DNA of 64,000 nt. Origin: Vanrija pseudolonga. Its lineage: Eukaryota; Basidiomycota; Tremellomycetes; Trichosporonales; Trichosporonaceae. A model generated the notes under the pieces. The model ran no database searches and was not told the origin of the DNA. It was given only the letters and a program-made list of their open reading frames with translations. Shown piece by piece: positions 55,665-64,000 of the stretch (position 1 is its first letter; each line of letters starts with the position of its first letter). The stretch spans positions 2,480,001 through 2,544,000 of the forward strand of contig NC_085853.1 in assembly GCF_020906515.1 (NCBI RefSeq), in the 5' to 3' direction. The translations under genes were made by a program, and so were the position numbers.

Positions 55665-56877
55665 ATGGCCGTGCAACAGCCGCAAGCCCCAGATGGATAT
55701 CGGAAGTACCGCGAACTTCAGCGCTCGGCGGGGTGCTTCGAGTTCTACAAATAGTGAGGGCTAACAAGAACACAACTGACTCGTCAGTGACACTGTGGAG
55801 AAGATCGTCTCAGCTTGGCACAGCAGGATAATATACGGTTTCCAGCTCCAGGAAGAAGTGCGCGCCCATCACCCGCGACCATTCTAACTTGAAGCTGGAA
55901 TTACACAGGGTGATACTGGCGAACATCATTGACAAGGACAAGGTGCCCCTCCTTCGCGACCGCCTCAGAGGCGACGAGTGAGTGCAAGCACGCGCAGGGG
56001 CTGACAGCAGGCCAGCGTGGCTGTACATCTCCGGAATCGTGGAGCTGGCGCCGGAAGAGCGACCTCCAGGGCTCAAGGACCTCTATTCACAGGTATGTGG
56101 TGGTATCGGCGTCCGGACGGCTCTCACGCACCACAGTTGAAGAAGCATGCCGAGGCACTAAGGGTGGGATATTGGACAGTTGTGGGGTTATGTCACGCTG
56201 GAAGCAGGATGAAGGAGAGCCCGATCCCGCCGCCCAGAGGCATCAACGCCCTCGTCGAGGAGTGCTGGCAGGCCATCCGCGCGAATGAGCTCGAGCTCGA
56301 ATGCCAGTCGCTCGGCGCAGATGAGCGTCTGGTCTTGCTCCGGCGGCTCAGGGGGCTGAGGGCACGAATGCGCATGTTGGAGGGCGGTCCACCGTCACCA
56401 CCTCGCCAGCCCAGCCCGCCTCCCTATGCACCGGAGAAAGCGCTTCCCCGGGTGCCGGATACGTCAGACATGGCGGTGAGGGAACTGTACCGTGAGGACG
56501 ACGCCAAGCGCAACTACTCGATCGGCAAGGGCAAGGAGAAGGACCCGGCCCTCAATGAGTCGCACAAGGCAGTGAGCAAGCTCTATCGCGAGGACGACGC
56601 CACGCGCAACCACTATGACGATGAGAAGGGCAAGGGTAAAGGCAAGGACAAGGAGTTGGAGGCGTACGCATACGATGACGGCGCGTCCATCTTCAGCGGC
56701 CCGGCACCATCATACAAGACCCACCCTGACATTCACGCCTCATCTGACGACAGGCCCAACGACGCCGAGGACAGGATCCGCGAGCTCGAGCGCCAGCTGG
56801 CCCAGTCACGAGGCTTGGGGCGGGGTCGTCTGGGAGGGGTGCTCTTTGGTCGGGCATTCGGGAAAGGGCAGCGATAA
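55665..56877 (+). CDS. repeat-family member A3
   Basis: Exons 55665-55753, 55788-55857, 55895-55977, 56011-56092 and 56137-56877 give 354 aa. Introns are 34, 37, 33 and 44 nt with phases 2, 0, 2, 0. Unit 1: GCFEFYK, join, YDTVEKIVSAWH. Unit 2: LELHRVILANIIDKDKV, join, PAWLYISGIVEL. Third head: LKKHAEALRVGYW. The tail has SPPPYAPEK (a PPxY motif) and a two-fold repeat around LYREDDAKRN and LYREDDATRN with poly-GKGK. It ends in the coiled-coil-like RIRELERQLAQ and a Gly/Arg-rich tip. The RI-x-ELERQ-x-AQ ending is shared with A4. Function unknown. Confidence 0.65.
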
Positions 56878-57425
56878 GCGACGGAGGGATCTTCCACATT
56901 GTTTTAGGTTTGTAGATCACAATGATCATTGGGTTTGACTGCGATCCGCCACTTTGGTCTAAGAGGAGGAGGGATGTAGGCGAGGGCAACACGCCCTTCT
57001 GGGCGCCATGTGGTCGCTGCCGGTCCCGGTACGGCCCAGTGAGTCAGAAGCCCATCACCCTTGCCCCGTTGATGGTGCTTAAGGGCCTGTGCGACCGGCT
57101 ACAGTCGCGCGCTGTGCTCAATCCGAAGCAAGTCCTCTGTCGTGCAGTGCTCAGAGGACCGTGAGCACATCCCAGCCCCACACTTGGCTCCCTGCACTTG
57201 AACCTGTGTCGTAGCTTCCTTCAGCCTTGCACAGCAGTCACGCACTATAGTGAGGGCCACCGGTGGGAACGACAAGGCTGAAGGAGATGCGAATGATTGA
57301 TCGTATTTACTCTTGCTCTTCTCTCCATTCATTCATCTCGCTCGCCACCCACAGTTTTGGAATCGCGTCTCATCGACAGCACACTCGCACACACACACCA
57401 CACGCACGCACACACTCGCCAGAGA
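56878..57425. other. intergenic A3 / B1
   Basis: No gene is supported. A CACACACACACCACACGCACGCACACAC run lies in the B1 leader near 57390-57415. Confidence 0.5.
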
Positions 57426-58529
57426 ATGACTGAGCATACACCACCTGCCTCTCTTACCCCCACCTGCCTCACCGACTCCATCATTACCATCCACAACTTG
57501 TGAGCCCCCGCTCATCCAAGACGCCACTGACAGCAGACAGCGTCTTGGATACATTGAAGTTCCCTTTCCGGGCAGTGCAGCTACATCGATCAAACGCGAG
57601 ACAGTGCGCGCCATGGTGCGTCCGGAAACGCGTACAGGACAGGCTAACGTGCAGACACTGGACCACCGCTACCGAGCCAAAGTTGGCATCGAGTACATTG
57701 ACAAGGAGTTTGAGCGCGAGCTGCCGTGGGACAAGCCAAGGACGCCAATTGTCCCCGAGTCGCCCGACGACCAGATCTGTGCCTTCCTTCACGAATGCTT
57801 CCTCCAGCCTGACCGCTTCCAGACGCTTAGCATTTTCCGTGAAGTTGTGAGTCTTGCGCTTCAGGTGTGGTGCTTTCATTGACCACACCGTAGTTGATGC
57901 GGACACAGGAGATCATGAGAGACCGGATCGCGTGGCTGGACCAACTGGACCAAGCGCCGCCCTCAGCGCTTCCCTGTTCAGAGAAGCAAGAGCTCCGTGC
58001 CGTCGATACTCGTACGGAGGAACAGGGATGTCCTGTCGAAAGGACGTCTCCCCCCGAGTACCACAGGACGACTCCACATGAATATCGTGCCAACAACCCA
58101 AGAGCCGGACCCAGACAAGACCGGATAAGGGTGCGCGTACGCACACCTGTCCCACCGCCGGTGGAAAGCACCCCAGCCCGAGCGGTACGCCCCGCACCTC
58201 CCCTCGCAATCACCAGCTCCCCCCCACCTCCTTATAGGGCAGGAAGTCGTCCAGTCCAAGTCTCCCACATCACCGAAGAGGTATTCACGAAGCACATCGC
58301 CGACCTCCAGGCCGACGTAGCGATCGTTAATCGCGCTTGTGCCGAGGCGAGGGAAGCGGCCGAAGTGGCACAGATCGCAGCGGAGGCTGCACAGATCGAA
58401 GCCGAGGAAGCACAGGAGGAAGCCCGGGCTGCACAAATCGCAGCCGCCCAGGCATTCATGCGCCTTTCAATTCTTGAGGATAAAGCGCATCGCCGAAAGT
58501 GGTGGCAGGTTTGGAATCGGGCGACGTGA
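57426..58529 (+). CDS. repeat-family member B1
   Basis: Exons 57426-57499, 57537-57615, 57655-57846 and 57894-58529 give 326 aa. Introns are 37, 39 and 47 nt with phases 2, 0, 0. Unit 1: IITIHN, join, LGYIEVPF. The third exon, exactly 192 nt, fuses both halves of unit 2: TLDHRYRAKVGIEYIDKEFE, then PDDQICAFLHEC and FQTLSIFREV. The third head is LMRTQEIMRDRIAWLD. The tail is Pro-rich with PPPPYRAGS, then a long Ala/Glu coiled coil starting HITEEVFTKHIADLQAD, and ends RRKWWQVWNR. B1-B3 clearly belong with A1-A4 by exon order and heads, but have lost one intron. Confidence 0.7.
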
Positions 58530-59050
58530 GCGGTTTTGTGGGGTGAAGCGGTGGTCACCAAGCAGACTGCGGGCGGTGCCACACCACTATGAGAAGTGAG
58601 AAGTAGGATACATACAGTAGGCGAACACGAAGTTGAGACAGATGATACCTTCACCTACAGCGCCGGCACCGACGTGACCGGACGGAGATCGTGACCGGTG
58701 CTAAGGATGCGGATGTTTTTGGTCCGTGAAAGAGGCCGTCCGTAGAGAGTGAGGCACCAGCGAGGCGGTCCGCACGCGGCCAAGGGACGGCGGATGCACC
58801 GCCACAATGCTATGTAACAGGATCCGACATTACTCGACACCGTGTCAGCCCTCCTCGATGACGTACCTCACGAGCAAGTTGCATCAGCCATACCCAAGCC
58901 AACGTCCAACAAGTAGAAATACCCTGCTCCGCTGTTTCATCCTTCACGAAACCCAACCGCTCCCTGCGCCGACTTCATAGACCCTTCACTCGTCTCCACA
59001 CCCCTCCCCCATGTTCCCAGCAAGGCCACAGCACAACCAACACAGTGACT
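58530..59050. other. intergenic B1 / B2
   Basis: No gene, RNA or repeat seen. Confidence 0.5.
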
Positions 59051-60159
59051 ATGACTGAGACTGAACCACGAAGCGCCAGTCACAACGGCGACTTGGTCGC
59101 CGAGCGGAACGTTACCAAATACAACTTGTGAGCTTGACCCCGACAGCGCTAACAGTAGGGATCGCCTCGACTACATTGAAGTTCCAGAGGATATACGTTG
59201 CCAGCCCGGGAAAGCACCCAATCGGCAGAGACAGCGTGCAATTGTACGTCCCACAAATCGTCGCTCCGCTGACATCAAGGTACTGGAGCATAGCTATCGG
59301 GTCACCGTCGGGATTAGAAACATCGACAAGGAGTTTGAACGGGAGTTGGGTTGGTACTCGGACAGGACACCACTCCTCCCCTACACGCCAGACGACCACA
59401 TCTGTGCCTTTATACACCAATGCTCCCTCGGACCTGACCCCTTCGGGACGTTGACCAAGCTCCGCACAGTTGTGAGATGTCGCCCTTCAAATGCACCTGT
59501 GCTGACAACAGCTTGTACGGACCCAGGAGATTATGAAAGAACGGATCGGGTGGTTTGACATGCCTCCAAGTCCAGCTCGAGTGCTGGCTTCGGCACCGAC
59601 CCCCCCACCCGACCAGCAACGTCCTGCTCTGGGTACTCGAGCTGAACCTGCACGAGTCGGCGGTGAACGGGAAGCACCTGATACATACCGTACCACCACA
59701 GCAGGTAACGATGTACCCCGACCCACCACGCCCAGAGCAGAGACCCCGAGGCCCGACACTCGCAGTGCGGAGACACCAGGACACGGCATCGCCACGCTCC
59801 AACAGGCCGAACGCACAGTAATACCTGCGACACCAACCCAAGTTCAGCCCACAACGGACAACATCCCACCGCCGTACTCGGAAGACAGGCACTCCGTGGC
59901 AGCGCCAAACATCACCGAAGAAGCGTTCATCCAGCGCATTGCCGATCTCCAGGCCGATGCGGTCCGCGCCAATCGCGCAGTTGAGGAGGCACGAGAAGCG
60001 GCCGAGATGGCGCAGATTGCTGCTGCCGAGGCGGTGACGCGCTTGGCGGCGCTGGAGCGACGGGAGGAAGCCCGCTTGGCGTTGGCTGTTTTTGAGCGTC
60101 GGGAGGAGCTTCGTAGTCATCGCAAGAGCCGGTGGCAGTTCTGGAGGGGACGGCATTGA
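59051..60159 (+). CDS. repeat-family member B2
   Basis: Exons 59051-59127, 59159-59243, 59280-59471 and 59512-60159 give 333 aa; phases 2, 0, 0. Introns are 31, 36 and 40 nt; the first is the shortest in the window. Unit 1: VTKYN, join, LDYIEVPED. The third exon is again 192 nt: VLEHSYRVTVGIRNIDKEFE, PDDHICAFIHQC. Head: LVRTQEIMKERIGWFD. The tail carries IPPPYSEDRH, then NITEEAFIQRIADLQADA and REAAEMAQIAA, closely like B1, and ends HRKSRWQFWR. The C-terminal coiled coil and the W-Q-x-W end are the best conserved part between B1 and B2. Confidence 0.7.
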
Positions 60160-60762
60160 GTTTGCACTGTCAAGTAAATCTCGACCACAGCTGAACGAAT
60201 ATGTAGGGCTAAATCAATGTAACCAAATCAGTGCATTGACCTGCGGGGACGAGCTGCATACGCGGAGTACTGTGCCCTATCCGAAGCATGTTTCCTCTTC
60301 GATTGCAGTGCTCATGGAGGGCCGTGGGGATTCACAGGACCTCATCACATACAATTCAGGCTGGAAAACGTGGTAGGGCATCCACTGGTGCGTTTGGTCT
60401 CCATTAGGCTGCTGCTGGCGCTTCTTGAAGTTATAGAACTGAGAGCTGCTGCAGTGGAACTTGGTCTGAATGCGCTTAGGAGTGCCTTTCTGGCCTTCTG
60501 CACCGATGGCGATTCGCTCTGGGGTGGTGAAACGTTTACCATGCTCAGTGGGCGATGTCAAGATGCATATATCGAAAGCACGGATGCATAACTGCCCTCA
60601 TTGGCGATAAAACGCCATCGGCGTCGGGTTGACACGGCCTCGCGAAAGCGCCACTTTCGTCACCTTTCCGAAACCTTTTGGAATGTGTATCCATCCAGAG
60701 CATGCAGCTGTTACCCATCTTCTCTCATACGTACATTCACACGTTGAACGACATTTCACATC
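60160..60762. other. intergenic B2 / A4 with possible HTH-like frame
   Basis: On the minus strand 60561-60277 encodes 94 aa including FTTPERIAIGAEGQKGTPKR and IQTKFHCSSSQFYNFKKR, which looks like a helix-turn-helix DNA-binding segment of the kind found in transposases. No catalytic domain or terminal repeat accompanies it, so it is at most a fragment. Confidence 0.3.
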
Positions 60763-62912
60763 ATGTCCTTGGAGCCCGTGTTCCCAGCCTCACACCCTCT
60801 TGGATATGCCTACGACGCTGCCTTTCAAGCATATCGCGGTTATTCAGGCTTTCACAAGAAGTAGGTGTACATATGTACGAGGTCGAAGGCCTAACTGAGC
60901 TTTCAGTGAGAGGATCTTCTCCATATCTAACCATATCGAACGGCTTAAGCTGGGGGAGGATCATGAGGCTCATGCGGACTATGCCGCGGAGGTGAGCTCC
61001 GTTGCCTCAGTGGCGTACTAAGACACTACAAGCTTGCGATGCACAGAACAATTGTCCAGGGGGCTATTGCCTACAATCAGGTCGCCCCCATCCCTAACCC
61101 ATCAACCGAGATTACGAGTTACTTGGCGGCCTGGGAAAGAAGATGGGGACAGTAGGTGATGGGCTTCACAGTGAATGCTCATTGGCAACAAGAGCACCAG
61201 AATGGCAGTACATCAAGCTGTTCATCGATACGTACGTCACACCACTCTATGTTCCACCGAGACCCGGCGCGATGGCACCAAGTAACCAAGCCAGGCTGGC
61301 GGTCATCGTAAGTGCCACATGGGAGTTCAAGTTTCCGACTTTACAGTTGAAACGACATCTTAAAGTCCTCGAAGACGGACAAAAGATGCTCGCCGCCGCT
61401 GCCCCGGCAAAGAGCGACGGATACCCGGCATTTCAAAAGCTGCTGTCGAGCCCAGGAGGCAGGGAGTTCCACAAATAGTAAACTGCAATAGAGATACGAC
61501 GCGCAGAATACTGATGGCCCAGTGAAACCGTAGACAAGATACTCGCTGCATGGTACGACACAAAATCAGCTTCAGACCTGGTGAAGAAGGTCAGCGTTTT
61601 ACACGAGGAGGGTATGTCCCTGACCCTGTAGATCAAGCTACACCGAGCGATTGTCGCTGTCGTAAGCGACAGCGAGGAGGTTCTTGGCTTTCAGCAAGAT
61701 GTTCCATTTGATCAGTAGGTGGTCAATCTGTATGGCGGCCTTACTGACGAGAGAGACCCGCTTGGGTATACATTCGAAGTGTTATGCGACTGCCAGCTGC
61801 AGAGCGCCCCGCTTCATCTGTTGAAGATTTCTATCTGCGGGTGAGTTTGCGCATCACAGTCCGCGCAACCCATCCGATGCTCATCGATGCAGTTGAGAAA
61901 GCACCAAAGTGCTCTGAAGCAAGGACATGCAATACTGGATCAAGCTCTCGGTTTGATGCCTGTCACGGAGTCTAACCACCACTATCACCTAGAGGAGTGC
62001 GGAAAGGCGCTTCAGTTTCTGGAGGTCATGTTGGAAGACAAACACATCGGGGACGAGGAACGATCCTGGTGGAAGAAAGAAGAGCGTCTCCTCAAAGAAC
62101 GTCACCAAATGCTTCTGGGCCTGAACTTCAACCTTCCGTCAGGGGACGATAGTCCTTCACCAGGCGTTTCTGCTAACGGCCTTCACCTGGTTCGGCACAA
62201 CCCTCGCCACATGCAACCAGCCCGTTCTGCCAACACCACATCGGCTCCACCTCTCTACTCACCGCCGTCGGTTCCAATTCCGAACTCTACCAGAATGCAG
62301 CCTCATCCTCAGCCTCCAGTGGTCCCTCCGCCTGCCCCTCGGACGAACGCCTCTCCCCAGCCTGAAGTGGCAAGGCACAACGTCCTCGGGAGCGGAGGGC
62401 AGCAGATCGGCCAGCTCACAGACTACCACGACCATCGCCGCGATACCGACGCCGCCAGCATGAGGACGGCCCCGCCAACGTACCAGACGTTCATCGAAAC
62501 CCAGATCGAGAGGCCGGTGGATTCCTCATCTCAGCATCCGTCGGAGGCCGCCTCGGCGACGCCTATCGCGATCCCTTCCCCGAATGAGGTGGCAAGGCGC
62601 GCCATCCTTGGCGGACGAGGACCACTGGTCGTCCAGAACCACAGCGACCCCCCCAGCCGGACTAACTCCGACGCCAGCAGGATTACGGCTCTGCCACCAT
62701 ACGCTGAGGCCTCAAGGGCCATGGGTCCTCGGATGAAGAAAGCCAGCCGGACACAGGACACTGCGAGGCTTGAAAGTCGCATTCAGGAACTCGAGCGCCA
62801 GATTGCTCAGCTGGCGGCACAACAGACGAACACGAACACGAACACGAACACGAAGAGGAACACGAATACGAACACGAACCTGCCCCCGCCCCAGCCCCCG
62901 TCTGAGCAGTAG
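60763..62912 (+). CDS. repeat-family member A4 with duplicated repeat module
   Basis: Nine exons: 60763-60860, 60907-60991, 61033-61151, 61193-61307, 61347-61477, 61523-61589, 61632-61714, 61756-61840 and 61893-62912. They give 600 aa. The eight introns (39-52 nt) have phases 2, 0, 2, 0, 2, 0, 2, 0. Four and a half units are visible. Their heads are LAMHRTIVQG, LKRHLKVLEDG, IKLHRAIVAVV and LRKHQSALKQG. Their post-join blocks are ERIFSISNHIE, PEWQYIKLFID, ETVDKILAAWY and PAWVYIRSVMR. The tail has APPLYSPPS, APPTYQTF and LPPYAEAS, each within a two-fold repeat starting EVAR. It ends RIQELERQIAQ and an NT-rich hexanucleotide-encoded stretch. Acceptors at 61192 and 61755 were chosen to keep phase and family fit. 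Confidence 0.7.
62826..62879. repeat. ACGAAC hexanucleotide repeat coding for Asn-Thr
   Basis: Eight imperfect copies in frame near the end of A4. Length variation would add or remove Asn-Thr pairs without breaking the frame. Confidence 0.8.
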
Positions 62913-63371
62913 AAGTAAGGGATGCAGTGCGCCGGGATATGAATGCCGAAGGTGTGCTACGTCGGAATTGGCGGCCGCCAGGGATGTGGCCGCCGACGGG
63001 GTGGTTGGTTTTTGTCAGGCACAAGCTGTGTGGCAGGACGCTGGCGGACAGGGCTCGCCTCCAGCACCGCCATGCCGACGGTATCGGAGCTCTCACTGAT
63101 AACAGCTGGACAAGATCCGACAATGCTTGGCAGCACACGAGGAGTGCGCCATGACGTACGTAGGGAACGTGCGTGCTACCTGGTCACCCTCGTCGAGTCG
63201 CGGGTTTGAGTCAGCCGTACCCGAGTCATCTGGCTCACTCCGACGGTATATGATCTTGCTCCCAGAAGGACGGTGGGCCACATAGCCATGCTGTCAGTCC
63301 ACACCAACTCTTCAGACCCGTACCGTCCCCCATGTTCATCACGAGCACGGATCGCCGAAACCAAAGCGACA
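62913..63371. other. intergenic A4 / B3
   Basis: No gene or repeat supported. A GGCGGCCGCCAGGGATGTGGCCGCCGAC inverted motif occurs at about 62970-62997. Confidence 0.5.
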
Positions 63372-64000
63372 ATGACCGAATTCGACCCCCTTACATTTCT
63401 TCCCAATCACAGCTGCCTGGTGCACACCAACCGGAAGGTCGGTGGCGAGGCCGGCGGATTCACAGCTTACTTGTGAGCCCAAGACACCAGCACTCCTGAC
63501 CGTCCGTAGGGAGAGCCTGGCCTTCATCGAAGTGCCTATCGACGAGCGCTGCTCGCTGGCAATGACCACCGTGCACAGGTCCCGCGCGAATGTAAGTCGC
63601 CACTTCGTGTAGCTCGGGACCCACTGACTGACGTCCAGGTACTGGACCACCTGTACCGGGCAACAGTGGGGATCGAGTACATTGACAAAGAGTTTGAGCG
63701 AGAGATCCCATGGACCCTGTACAGGAGGCCGCTCCTCCCCAACACGCCCGACGATCAGATCTGCGCCTTCATCTACCAAACCTTTCGCAAGCCAGGCGCG
63801 TTCCAAACCATCATCAGTTTCCGTGAGCTCGTGAGTGAGAGAGAGCATTGTACCTGGGCTAAACGATAGCTGGTGCGCACGCAACAGGTCATGAGAGACC
63901 GTATCGCGTGGCTTGATGGAGTTCTGCGGACACCAAAGTACCCCGGGCAATCGGCAGACCACGTACTCGCCCCTCCTGCTCCAGTTCAGTCAACAGCCGC
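63372..64000 (+). CDS. repeat-family member B3 (3' partial)
   Basis: Exons 63372-63472, 63510-63591, 63639-63830 and 63870 to beyond the edge; phases 2, 0, 0; introns 37, 47 and 39 nt. Unit 1: GGFTAY, join, LAFIEVPIDE. The third exon is 192 nt again: VLDHLYRATVGIEYIDKEFE, PDDQICAFIYQTF, FQTIISFREL. Head: LVRTQQVMRDRIAWLD. It is closer to B1 in the core than to B2. The tail is cut by the window end, so presence of the PPxY motif and coiled coil cannot be checked. Confidence 0.65.

Noticed and set aside
1-64000. CRISPR array, bacterial operon, rRNA or intact transposable element
   Set aside because: No regular spaced repeats, rRNA, terminal repeats with a transposase, or reverse-transcriptase motifs were seen. 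The genes are spliced and eukaryotic.

Overview
The window is nuclear DNA of a basidiomycete yeast. GC-rich coding sequence, dense tiny introns (mostly 33-50 nt, GT-AG, with CTAAC/CTGAC branch points) and the gene content point to Tremellomycetes, most likely Trichosporonales. That placement is inferred from sequence style, not from a database match. About 28 protein genes can be modelled. In almost every one the exon phases close exactly to a multiple of three, which supports the splice calls.

From 1 to 24 kb lies conserved housekeeping sequence. In order: a TGL2-like lipase (5' cut by the window edge); an SKT5/CHS4-type chitin-synthase activator ending in a CaaX box; mitochondrial ribosomal protein uL3m; a Niemann-Pick C1 sterol transporter; a THADA/TRM732 tRNA-methylation cofactor divergent from the splicing helicase PRP16; a TVP38/VTT-type membrane protein; and an alpha-glucoside-type sugar transporter. 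A fucose-permease-like MFS transporter with 33-34-nt introns follows.

From 26.5 to 32.6 kb the sequence is gene-poor. It holds a degenerate tRNA-like element and a tandem trio of very small paralogues (82, 78 and 63 aa) sharing a LDG[YF] motif and phase-2 introns. From 32.9 to 42.9 kb conserved genes resume: an NDUFAF3-like complex I assembly factor divergent from ADE2, a UBP9/13-type deubiquitinase, COQ10 and an HTATIP2/FMP52-like NAD(P)-binding protein. A 2.2-kb empty stretch precedes a DAL5-type permease with an exceptional 832-nt intron, an unrecognised four-TM protein, and two convergent medium-chain reductases.

From 53 kb to the right edge is the most unusual part: seven members of one fast-diverging, apparently undescribed gene family, six on + and one on -. 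The N-terminal halves are built from a two-exon repeat whose introns follow the strict phase order 2-0-2-0. One member carries this pattern twice, and a sub-family has fused two exons into a constant 192-nt exon. The C-terminal tails are proline-rich, usually carry PPxY-like motifs and end in charged or coiled-coil segments. I recognise no known domain. This cluster and the small-protein trio are the best candidates for new biology here.
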